DNA of 64,000 nt from an uncultured Ignavibacteria bacterium (GTDB lineage: Bacteria; Bacteroidota; Ignavibacteria; SZUA-365): assembly GCA_913061095.1 (NCBI GenBank), contig CAJXVM010000006.1, forward strand, positions 62,001 through 126,000, given 5' to 3'. The translations under genes and the position numbers were made by a program. Below, one piece after another: positions 45,801-52,986 of the stretch. The notes beneath the pieces are model-generated. The model was not told where the DNA came from. It did no database searches and was given only the letters and a program-made list of their open reading frames with translations. Numbering within the stretch: the first letter of the stretch is position 1; each line of letters starts with the position of its first letter.

Positions 45801-47942
45801 CCCCGCACGCTGCTGCCGGGGCAGTCCGACACCGTCGCGGTGCTCGTGCATCCCACGGCGTTCGGCGCCTTCGAGGGGTACGTCCGGCTGGAAACCTCTC
45901 CCTGCGGCTTCACTGAGGATGTGCTGATCCGCGGCAACTACGTGCCGAGTGCGCTCGTGGCGGATCCGAATCCCGTGCGTTTCGACTTCGCCGCCGTCGG
46001 GGATACGTCCTTCACGCAGGTCACCGTGCGCAATCCCCTCGGCACGCCGATCGTGCTCGACAGCCTGGCCTTCCTCGTCTCCACGCCGCCCTTCGCCGTG
46101 CTCGACAGCGCGGCCTGGCTCGACTCGCTGGCGCTTCCCGACACGCTGCTGCCGGGCGACTCCATCGTCTTCCGTCTCGCATATTTCCCGCAGAGCGAAG
46201 GCGACGCGCAGGGCGCGATGTTCTTCCATTCCAACGTCCCCTGCGACGATTCCCTGCTCGTGCTGCTGGAGGCATCCTCTTCGCGCAAGCCGTTCATCAC
46301 CTACAGCGCGACGGCCTTCGATGACCTGCTGTGCGCCGATGAGCAGTCCTCAACGGCCACGGCCGTGCTGCGCAACACCGGCGGACTCCCGCTCGAAGTG
46401 ACGCGTCTCACGCTCGGCGGCGCGCATCCGGGCGACTTCCGCATCGTGTCGCCGACCGCCCCGCTGACCATCGATCCCGGCGAGGAGGAAACCGTGCAGC
46501 TGGAATTCCTGCCCCTGCCGGCGGGATTCGGGACGCGGCGTACGGCGACGCTCATCGTGGAAAGCAATGCCGAGAACGAGGCGCGCGTGGAGATCGGCTA
46601 CAACGCGCGGAAGGATTCGGTATTCTTCGATATTGACCCGCTGTCCGTGGCCCTCGGGGAGATGTACATCTGTGAATTCCCGGAAACGCTGACCTACACG
46701 CTGCGTAATCACGGCACGGTGGACCTCGCGATCGACACCGACACGACACTCGTTGGCGAGGGCTTCCGCTTCGCAACGACATGGCCGGTGAACGTTCCCG
46801 CAGGAGAGGAACGCACCGTGACGCTCGAGCTGAATCCGCAGCTCACGGGCAATTATCAGCTGTCCTTCGACCTGAACGGTTCGCTGTGCGGCACGGCGGC
46901 ATCCGCATCGGCGTCGTTCTCGCTGGCGCCGCATCAGTCCGTCGTCTCTCCGCTCACGGTGGACTTCGGGACGCTGGGATTCGGCGGCAGCGCGACACGC
47001 ACGGTGAACGTGCGCAATCCCCAGGGCTCTCCGATGCAGCTGCGCATCGTTCCCCCCGCCAATGCGGACATCACACTCGTTTCTCCCGCGACGCTCACGC
47101 CGCAGCTGCAGCCGGGCGAGGACATCGATATCGTGCTGCGCTTCGACGCCGCCACGGCGGGAGCCATGACCGACGAGCTACGCATGTACACCACGCAGGT
47201 CTGCGAGGATTCCGTCTTCGTTCCTTTGAGCGGACAGGTCGATGCCGCCACCGCCTCGCTGGCGCTGGATGATCTCGAAGCGGAGATCGGCGCGCGCATT
47301 TCAATTCCGATCCGCCTCATCAGCGCGCAGAATCTCGCCATCACGGGCACGCACTCCTTCACCGCCGACATCGTCTTCAACCGTTCGATGCTCTGGCCCG
47401 AGGAGATCACCTCGGGCACCGGCGTCGCCACCTACACGACAACGGAGGAAGGCGGTGACCTGCGCGTCAGCGTGACCGTGGAGCAGACGGCATCGCCCGT
47501 GACCGGAACAGTTGCGGAGCTGACCTGCCTGGTCATGCTCGGCAATGCCGAGACGACACCGCTGCGATTCGAGAACTTCGCATGGACGGAGGGCACGGCG
47601 GCGACGGACGTGACCGGCGGCGGTTTCACCGCGCGCGGGATCTGCCAGGAAGGCGGTCCGCGCCTGATCGCACTGCCCGCGATGATGAAGCTGTATCAGA
47701 ACGCCCCGAATCCCTTCAATCCCTCGACGACGCTGCGCTGGTACCTCCCCGCCGAGGCCGACATCGACCTGCGCGTCTACGACGCCCTCGGACGCGAAGT
47801 GGCCGTACTCGCGCGCGGCATGCACGCGGCCGGACTGCACACGGCCGTCTTCGACGCCGCCGGACTCGGCTCGGGCAGCTACTTCGCCGTCCTGCGCAGC
47901 GGTGCGAAGGTGCGGGTAATCAGGATGGTATTGGCATTGTAA
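42894..47942 (+). CDS. giant T9SS-exported VWA / WD40 / anchor-repeat protein
   Basis: A 1,682-residue protein from ATG 42894 (GAGGAG upstream) with a signal peptide ending PVRAQ. It has a VWA domain at about 88-275 with an intact MIDAS DISFS (97-101), then a choice-of-anchor-D-like module, an Ig-like module, and seven WD40 blades at about 503-790 (SPDMRLLASGGSDGRVRIWN and others). Several anchor-D-type repeats follow at about 816-1450, each with LxFG or xPxxG...F.P signatures, then a cohesin-like sandwich at about 1452-1582 and a T9SS type A domain (YQNAPNPFNPSTTLRWYL, LRVYDALGREVAVLARG, RMVLAL). It is a surface or secreted protein, plausibly adhesive. WD40 propellers in a T9SS cargo are unusual. 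Confidence 0.87.
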   Translation: MDRLHAFFTAALLAAAVLLTAAAPVRAQLTFNVLSTDGSNYPEIAVTFEARDGAGRSIINYTPSDFTVVENGIVRPVKSITCPPPVTPPVSVTFAFDISFSMSIDNRLVKLKEASTQLVNDLSYPPAASGIVGFDDNTQILLPYTSSQAAVLSTIAGLTHTSGSTDLPGAFLDANTGAIDVTAGRSGDKYIVFVTDAFENITPALENQIITAARNAGIRIYTVVISPMTTNLSLRRIARQTNGKWFEDVATAEDAKDIFREIGNDIFTYPPCTLYYDTDGCDTERALTVTLRKVGDTETRTATVSIDPSDIVWLRTETQLLDFGVVQGGQTRTENVRISCQGASYEVTSITSPNASFRILDYGGSAPPFTFSPGQSRTLRIQFRPVTTERIVAALRIVSNAPCVETVSLAGGVHDPAPMRLIKPNGGEKMFSGSMFQWTWEGISGTQAAELVYSTNSGSSWSLISDNVYNFSYNWRVPNTPSEECLGFAMTKEERIASVDDVWTGEQPAAVRDIAMAPSGTLTAAALDNGQVKLFYPLDAAFVTLLDAHNGSANTVTFSPDMRLLASGGSDGRVRIWNTRTGAMAQELSGPSGAVHTVRFTADGNYLAAGSAGNVILWQAWDWQRVWTHGGDTNADGALAVHPGGDWIASGAGNAIAILNFNDGNRIRQLTGHGNRVRSLDVTNDGLLIVSGADDRTVRLWNTIDWSQARSMSGHGGGVNAVRASNAGGRIISASDDNTLRIWDGRDGAELHVLSGHSGNVLGAGFDRRTKLVISGGTDRTIRVWGYVPPLADKSDSLWTIITTVTDLQGDPPQFDPLQCPDTWSEGEAVFRNTGNQDITVTDARITGADAAAFSFGAGFSIPPDVLLRPEDTLRIPFRFFPARTGDFTAMLELESTVPGSPVTTLPLTGHKDTVRTVSVPDTLDAGELYTCTVPARLELVLSNDGTVNAVVDSLDSDLGDRVSFPGVFPRTLLPGQSDTVAVLVHPTAFGAFEGYVRLETSPCGFTEDVLIRGNYVPSALVADPNPVRFDFAAVGDTSFTQVTVRNPLGTPIVLDSLAFLVSTPPFAVLDSAAWLDSLALPDTLLPGDSIVFRLAYFPQSEGDAQGAMFFHSNVPCDDSLLVLLEASSSRKPFITYSATAFDDLLCADEQSSTATAVLRNTGGLPLEVTRLTLGGAHPGDFRIVSPTAPLTIDPGEEETVQLEFLPLPAGFGTRRTATLIVESNAENEARVEIGYNARKDSVFFDIDPLSVALGEMYICEFPETLTYTLRNHGTVDLAIDTDTTLVGEGFRFATTWPVNVPAGEERTVTLELNPQLTGNYQLSFDLNGSLCGTAASASASFSLAPHQSVVSPLTVDFGTLGFGGSATRTVNVRNPQGSPMQLRIVPPANADITLVSPATLTPQLQPGEDIDIVLRFDAATAGAMTDELRMYTTQVCEDSVFVPLSGQVDAATASLALDDLEAEIGARISIPIRLISAQNLAITGTHSFTADIVFNRSMLWPEEITSGTGVATYTTTEEGGDLRVSVTVEQTASPVTGTVAELTCLVMLGNAETTPLRFENFAWTEGTAATDVTGGGFTARGICQEGGPRLIALPAMMKLYQNAPNPFNPSTTLRWYLPAEADIDLRVYDALGREVAVLARGMHAAGLHTAVFDAAGLGSGSYFAVLRSGAKVRVIRMVLAL

Positions 47943-48014
47943 CGATATTTCTGGGGAGTATACGCCGCTTCCCCCGGGCCTAAAATTTGTTTCCCTTTCA
48001 GGGCGATCGATGGA

Positions 48015-48890
48015 TCAGGGCTTCATGAACTCGCAGTCGAACGTGTAGCGAATCCTGTCCCCTTCGAGGAAAAGAACTGGGTCGCGGAGGCGGATGGGGA
48101 CGTCGACGAATTCGTAACTTTCGTCGGAGTATTCGCGGGCCGGGACAGGGAGTTTGATCGAGGTGCTGATCAACGCAGGCAGGGATACGGGGGCGAGCAG
48201 TTCGTCAATGCGCAGGGGGATGTCTTCGTTCCATGGGATCTCCCATCCCGCCAGCTTCACGTACAGCGTCGCATGCAGCATCACCTCCCCGCGCCGTGGA
48301 ACGAGCATGAGGGTTCCGTCCTTGCCGGCCTGCAGATCCATCGATACCGTGTCGCGCAGCGACAGCGCGATGCGTGGTGAGGAACTGGCCGGAAGGCCAG
48401 TGTAGCGTCCCGAGACAGAAATGCGTCCGGCACCTTCTATTTCGAGCAGCACGCGCAGCGCACTGCCGCGGGTGGAAACGAGCTCCGCCCGCCGCAGGTT
48501 GAGCGTCACCACGCCGCTGTCGATGTCGAGGTGATTGGTGTAGCGGATGCCGAGCACGGATTTCCGCTCGCTGAGCAGGGGACGCGTCGGCGGGAAAGCG
48601 ATGATGAGATCGTCACTGCGCTGCGATGCGACGGCGCCGAAGATGCGGTTGACGACATCGGTCCTCAGCGTGCTGACGGCATCGCGCTCGCCGCGGAAGC
48701 GCCGCTCGTAGATGTGCAGCGGCTGTTCGGCACGCGCGATCTCCGTGCGCAGACGCCGGATCTTCGCCTCGGATTCCTCCTGGCTGGGGAGATCGATCGA
48801 CGAGCATGCGGACAGCAGCAGGGACAACAGGATCACAGGTGTCAGCATCACTGCATGCTTTCGCGGCGGTATGATGCGCGGAAGGAACAT
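48015..48890 (-). CDS. lipoprotein of unknown function, downstream of rsmG
   Basis: A 291-residue lipoprotein with a signal ending LLLSAC (Cys29). A short helical region (SEAKIRRLRTEIARAEQPLH) precedes a long beta-rich part (VVTLNLRRAELVSTRGSALR, RISVSGRYTGLPASSSPRIA, VMLHATLYVKLAGWEIPW). I do not recognise a family. The alternating hydrophobic strands around a lipid anchor would fit a lipid-binding TULIP-like or other elongated beta fold, but this is weak. It lies 3 nt after the preceding lipoprotein gene, so they are one operon with rsmG. The start could also be the internal ATG at 48848. Confidence 0.7.
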   Translation of the reverse strand: MFLPRIIPPRKHAVMLTPVILLSLLLSACSSIDLPSQEESEAKIRRLRTEIARAEQPLHIYERRFRGERDAVSTLRTDVVNRIFGAVASQRSDDLIIAFPPTRPLLSERKSVLGIRYTNHLDIDSGVVTLNLRRAELVSTRGSALRVLLEIEGAGRISVSGRYTGLPASSSPRIALSLRDTVSMDLQAGKDGTLMLVPRRGEVMLHATLYVKLAGWEIPWNEDIPLRIDELLAPVSLPALISTSIKLPVPAREYSDESYEFVDVPIRLRDPVLFLEGDRIRYTFDCEFMKP

Positions 48891-48893
48891 CGT

Positions 48894-49703
48894 TCAGCGC
48901 ACCCGAAGGGATTCGAGGTTCACGGTGACCAGCGCGAAGCTGTCGAAAACGAGGACGTCGTGGACGCGGAGGCGGTAGTCGACGAGGCGGCGCGGCGCGG
49001 TGATGACGAGGTTCGGTGTGCCGCGCACGCGTGTCGTGGTGCCGTCGACGGCCACCAGTTCGTCGAACCCCAGCGGCAGCCGGATCGGCGGAAACTGCTC
49101 CTTCAGCGTTCCGAGCCTGACGCGGATTACGTCCGCGATGATGTCTTCGGCGGCCGAGAGCAGTCCGGGCGCGGAAACATCCGGCGACACGTTGTACGGT
49201 TCGAAATCCACGCGCAGCGCGTCGCCGTCGGGCGTGAGCGCGAGGATGCAGTCCATCACCAGTCCCACATCGACGTCATATCCCTCACTGCGCACGCTGA
49301 GGTACAGCGCCACGAAGGCCGACCCGTGATGAAGTTCCGTATCGAGCGAATCGATCACGTATCGCGTCTCCGCATCGATCCATCCCGCCCTTCCACGCAG
49401 CTGCTGCACCATGCGCCGCAGGAGATCCTCCTCGAGTCGGAGCACGAGATCCGCGTTTTCGGGATCGTCGCCGCGCACGAGCCGGTCAGACAGCCGCAGC
49501 GCCGCGAGATACCGCGCTTCGAGCGACGCCGCTTCGCGCGCCTTTGCGTAGCGCGCGCGATCGACGTTGCCGCCGGCGATACTGCTGACGAGTCCGCAGC
49601 CCTGCAGGATCGGAAGCAGGATCGTGATGGCGAGGACAACAGGCATCAGGCGTGCGGTTTCCGCGCGGTTGACCGGTCGCGGTGTCCGGATGATCGGGCA
49701 CAT
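48894..49703 (-). CDS. lipoprotein of unknown function, coupled to rsmG
   Basis: A 269-residue lipoprotein with a long n-region and a signal ending LPILQGC (Cys36). A helical segment (YAKAREAASLEARYLAALRL) is followed by VALYLSVRSEGYDVDVGLVM, an amphipathic helix with RVRLGTLKEQFPPIRLPLGF and several C-terminal strands (LVDYRLRVHDVLVFDSFALV). The helix then 'PPIRLPL' then strands pattern recalls lipid-binding SMP/DUF4403-like proteins; treat that as a guess. Its ATG overlaps the rsmG stop by 1 nt (TGATG), so the housekeeping gene and both lipoproteins form one translationally linked unit. Confidence 0.7.
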   Translation of the reverse strand: MCPIIRTPRPVNRAETARLMPVVLAITILLPILQGCGLVSSIAGGNVDRARYAKAREAASLEARYLAALRLSDRLVRGDDPENADLVLRLEEDLLRRMVQQLRGRAGWIDAETRYVIDSLDTELHHGSAFVALYLSVRSEGYDVDVGLVMDCILALTPDGDALRVDFEPYNVSPDVSAPGLLSAAEDIIADVIRVRLGTLKEQFPPIRLPLGFDELVAVDGTTTRVRGTPNLVITAPRRLVDYRLRVHDVLVFDSFALVTVNLESLRVR

Positions 49704-50377
49704 CAGAACCGCGCCTCGACGAGCTTTTTCTCCTCCATCGCGAACCAGGGTTCTTCGGGGATTTCAATACGGTGTTCGCCGATCTCCTTCACGAGCGGAT
49801 GGCGCCGCGCTTCAGTGATTTCCTCGGTAAGGTCCCCGCCCTTCCATGCGATGAGCCGGCGGTCGCCGTCACTGCGGAGAAGCGGCACTGCCCAGCGCAC
49901 GAGAGCGTCGAGACGTGTCACGGCGCGCGCGGTCACGCAGTCGGCCCGGCGTCCGTGCGTCTCGAGCATGGTCGCGTCTTCCACGCGACCGTTGAAAATC
50001 GACACGTTGCCGATTTCCAGTTCCGCCGCCATCTGTCCCAGCGCGCGGATTTTCTTCCCGATCGAATCCGCGAGCACGAACTGCACGCCGGGCAGCATGA
50101 TCGCCAGCGGAATGCCAGGCAGTCCGCCACCGCTGCCGATATCCACCACGCGTCCCTCGCGGGGAAACGGCAGCGTGATCAGCACCGCGAGACTGTGCAG
50201 GATGTGATTGCGCCAGAGCTGCTCTTCGTCCTTGCGGGATATAAGGTTGATCCTGCCGTTCCATTCCCGCAGCAGATCCGCATATCGTGCAAGCCGATGC
50301 CGCTGCGCGGACGTCATCTCCCATCCATGCGCCTGCATGATCTTCAAAACGGATGCGATGTCGTGCGTCGTGTTCAT
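49703..50377 (-). CDS. rsmG: 16S rRNA (guanine527-N7)-methyltransferase RsmG
   Basis: The 224-residue methyltransferase has LREWNGRINLISRKDEEQLW and NHILHSLAVL at the N-terminus, the SAM-binding motif VVDIGSGGGLPGIPLAI, and VTARAVTRLDALVRWAVPLL, all diagnostic of RsmG (GidB). It methylates G527 of 16S rRNA at N7. ATG 50377 gives the usual start MNTTHD; an in-frame ATG at 50413 would add 12 atypical residues. It is the first gene of a unit with two lipoproteins; no mnmG or parAB neighbour is seen here. Confidence 0.94.
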   Translation of the reverse strand: MNTTHDIASVLKIMQAHGWEMTSAQRHRLARYADLLREWNGRINLISRKDEEQLWRNHILHSLAVLITLPFPREGRVVDIGSGGGLPGIPLAIMLPGVQFVLADSIGKKIRALGQMAAELEIGNVSIFNGRVEDATMLETHGRRADCVTARAVTRLDALVRWAVPLLRSDGDRRLIAWKGGDLTEEITEARRHPLVKEIGEHRIEIPEEPWFAMEEKKLVEARF

Positions 50378-50465
50378 GGGTTCAAATCTACGGGGGAGGC
50401 GGAGGAGGAGCAAATGCCTATCGCTCGCTCAGGCGTTCCGCGCGCACGAGCAGCACAACTCACAA

Positions 50466-50490
50466 CCCCACGCTCACGCGTGGGGCTACC
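50466..50490. repeat. small palindromic repeat, second copy
   Basis: CCCCACGC-N4-GCGTGGGG followed by CTACC, identical over 25 bp to 40587-40611. It lies 16 nt beyond the stop of the PD40/OmpA lipoprotein gene, where it could also form a transcript-end hairpin on either strand. Confidence 0.85.
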
Positions 50491-50505
50491 ACCTTCCCCG
50501 AAGCA

Positions 50506-52095
50506 CTACTCGTTTCGGACGATGGCGATCTCCACGCGGCGGTTGCGCTGGCGTCCTTCCTCGGTGCGGTTGGGGGCGATGGGCTCGGCCTCGCCGTAGG
50601 TCCGGATTTCGATGTCATTTTTCAACCGGACATTCTGCCGGCGCAGCCAGGTGCCGACGTAGTCGCTGACCTCCTTCGCGCGGTTGTAGCCGAGACGGAT
50701 GTTGTACATGTTCGTTCCCACGGAATCTGTGTGGCCGGAAATCACGACCGTGGAATTCGGATACATCTCCAGCAGCACGGCGGCGCTGTCGAGTTTCCGT
50801 TCTTCTTCGGGACGGATGTTGAAGAGGTTGAAATCGAACTCCACGGTAAATGCGTAGATTTTCCGCTCCTTCTCCGCGACGGGAATGAGCATGATGTCGC
50901 GTTCGATCACGATGCGTTCATCCTCGGGACGCGCCTGCTGCCGGGCATCCTCGAATCCTCCGGTGCGGATATCCTCCACTGTGTGCATGTATCCGGGATG
51001 CGTCGCCGTGACCGTGTACATCGATCCCATATCAGGCGTCATCTCCACCACACCGCTGCCTTCCGCGGCCAGGTTCTCCGTTCCGGCATGCGTGACACTG
51101 ATCGCGGCATCGATCGTCTCCTTCGTGAAGGCGTTTTTCGCAGTGATTCGAAGCACAATGGGCTTCTCCGGTTCCGGCTCCGGCGGCGTGGGACGCAGCC
51201 GGCGAACGACACGGTAGATATCGAATCCATTCTCATCGTTCCCGCGATCCGAAGCGAGCCATGTGGTGTCGGCAGTCAATGTGCCGGAGAAAAAGACATC
51301 GTCGGCATCGCTGTTAAACGGACGCGGCAGGATCTCGGGCGGACCCCATCCCTCACCGGTGCGGCGGCTGCGATAGATGTCGAAGCCACCCATGCCCGGA
51401 TGCGAATCCGATGCGAAATACAGTTCGCTTCCGTCGGAGGAAAGGTGCGGGGCGATTTCATTGCCGGACGTATTGACTGCCGAACCGAGATTAGCGGGCC
51501 TAGACCACCCACCGTCGCCCTCGCGGGCAGTAATCCAGAGGTCGCTGCCGCCGTGTCCGCCGAAACGCTCGGATGCGAACACGAGCATGCGCCCGTCGCT
51601 TGAAAGAGTCGGATGATGATCCCATTCGACGTCGTTCACCGGTGGTTCGAGAAGACGGAGATCCGTGATGCGCGCGCCGCCGTCGGCGAGACGTCCCTCG
51701 AGCATGTCGCAGTCGCCGATGCCGTCGTCGCGGTAGCACTGCACGACGAGCATCGCACGTCCCTCGGGAAACAGTGCGAGCGACCCGGTCTTGACATCCT
51801 GCGCGCCGTCAACGGTGACCGGACGCGGCGAACCGACAATCCCGGCATCCACCCGCGCGAAGTACAGCATGTCCCTTCCCTCGTCCGCTTCCGGAGACAG
51901 CGGGCGGTTCGACGTGAATATCAATCCCCCATCCACGGGCATGGGAGCGACTTCGTCGTGCATGGAATTGACCGCGGTGACGGACTCGACGGAGAACTCA
52001 TCGGTTCTGTCATCCCCCACCTCGTATATGCTGGTGCATGCGGCTGCGAAAACGAGCAGCGTCAACGCGATGAATGGAAATCGTGTGTACATCAT
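50506..52095 (-). CDS. OmpA-family lipoprotein with PD40 propeller (PorE-like)
   Basis: A 529-residue lipoprotein with a signal ending VFAAAC (Cys20). A WD40-like PD40 beta-propeller (HHPTLSSDGRMLVFASERFG, IAPHLSSDGSELYFASDSHP) occupies about 35-320. A regulatory-like beta-sandwich follows (about 335-400, with YTVTATHPGYMHTVEDI), then a C-terminal OmpA-like domain (FDFNLFNIRPEEERKLD, VVISGHTDSVGTN, RRVEIAIV). Domain order matches T9SS/gliding component PorE except that the N-terminal TPR repeats are absent. The OmpA domain would anchor it to peptidoglycan below the outer membrane. Its ATG starts 1 nt after the stop of the barrel gene. Confidence 0.87.
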   Translation of the reverse strand: MMYTRFPFIALTLLVFAAACTSIYEVGDDRTDEFSVESVTAVNSMHDEVAPMPVDGGLIFTSNRPLSPEADEGRDMLYFARVDAGIVGSPRPVTVDGAQDVKTGSLALFPEGRAMLVVQCYRDDGIGDCDMLEGRLADGGARITDLRLLEPPVNDVEWDHHPTLSSDGRMLVFASERFGGHGGSDLWITAREGDGGWSRPANLGSAVNTSGNEIAPHLSSDGSELYFASDSHPGMGGFDIYRSRRTGEGWGPPEILPRPFNSDADDVFFSGTLTADTTWLASDRGNDENGFDIYRVVRRLRPTPPEPEPEKPIVLRITAKNAFTKETIDAAISVTHAGTENLAAEGSGVVEMTPDMGSMYTVTATHPGYMHTVEDIRTGGFEDARQQARPEDERIVIERDIMLIPVAEKERKIYAFTVEFDFNLFNIRPEEERKLDSAAVLLEMYPNSTVVISGHTDSVGTNMYNIRLGYNRAKEVSDYVGTWLRRQNVRLKNDIEIRTYGEAEPIAPNRTEEGRQRNRRVEIAIVRNE

Positions 52096-52096
52096 A

Positions 52097-52966
52097 TCAC
52101 AATCTCAGGTTGAGCATGAGCAGGGCGTGAGCGGTGGGAACGGTCCAGCCGTCATCGGACGACGCGACGGATGACAGCGGCAGCGTAAGACCGAGACGCG
52201 GGGTGATACCGATCATCGGGGTGATGAAGAAATCATATCCGATGGCACCCGCGAGGGCGACGCGGAGGCCCGCCCCGCCCGGGATGTCCTGTTCCTCGAG
52301 CAGCACGTTCTCCGTGCTGCCGTCGTAATAGGTGTATCCGGACGTGAGGATGTTCTCGATATGGTTGTAGCGCGTCTCAAGCGGGAAACCGAATTCGGCA
52401 CCGACGGAAAGAAAGAACTCCGAGCGCGGCAGGTACCAGAGAAATTCCGGCGTGAGGCTGAGCCACTGCAGCGTCACATCGGATGTACTGCGATACTGCA
52501 CGTCGACATCGGGATTGTCTCCGACGACGACACTGCTGCGCACCTCCTCTCGTGTGAACGTCGCCGAGGCGTCGTAATACGACACGAAAACACCGTAGGC
52601 GATGCCGAGCTTCGGGTACCGCACGCGGAACTCCCCGGCGAACATGAAGCGGATGCCGTCTTCATCGCTGAATTCACAGTCGCAGGATGGAGAGAAACTG
52701 CCACGATGGAGAAAGCCGTAGGCGCCGAAACCGAGTCCCAGCAGGTATTTGATGGGACGCGCAGCAAGGATGTCGCTCTCATACGGAGCGGCACCCACAC
52801 CGGGAATACCGCCGTCAGCGGGTGCTGTGCGTACCGGATCCCGATGCAGCGGCTCATCGGATACCGAGCCCCGGGACGGCAGGAAAACGGGCTGCGCATG
52901 GAGGGAAGAACATGCCGCTGCCCAGAGCAGGGCAACAAGCGCGAAGTACTTCCAATGACTGTTCAT
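52097..52966 (-). CDS. outer-membrane beta-barrel protein between T9SS cargo and OmpA lipoprotein
   Basis: A 289-residue protein from ATG 52966 with signal peptide MNSHWKYFALVALLWAAACS ending SLHAQ. The mature part has alternating strands typical of a small barrel (LLGLGFGAYGFLHRGSF, IRFMFAGEFRVRYPKLGIAY, LQWLSLTPEFLWYLPRSEFF, ALAGAIGYDFFITPMIGITP) and ends TAHALLMLNLRL. A GTG at 52990 overlaps the previous stop (GTGA) and is an alternative start. It does not carry the recognisable PorP/SprF sequence, but it occupies the place that PorP/SprF genes have between T9SS adhesins and OmpA lipoproteins. Role inferred. Confidence 0.78.
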   Translation of the reverse strand: MNSHWKYFALVALLWAAACSSLHAQPVFLPSRGSVSDEPLHRDPVRTAPADGGIPGVGAAPYESDILAARPIKYLLGLGFGAYGFLHRGSFSPSCDCEFSDEDGIRFMFAGEFRVRYPKLGIAYGVFVSYYDASATFTREEVRSSVVVGDNPDVDVQYRSTSDVTLQWLSLTPEFLWYLPRSEFFLSVGAEFGFPLETRYNHIENILTSGYTYYDGSTENVLLEEQDIPGGAGLRVALAGAIGYDFFITPMIGITPRLGLTLPLSSVASSDDGWTVPTAHALLMLNLRL

Positions 52967-52986
52967 GAGAATGCCTGTGATCCGTT

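Noticed and set aside
52097-52966. PorP/SprF family assignment for the barrel
   Set aside because: Gene position fits, but the expected N-terminal family sequence is not present; only a generic barrel can be supported.
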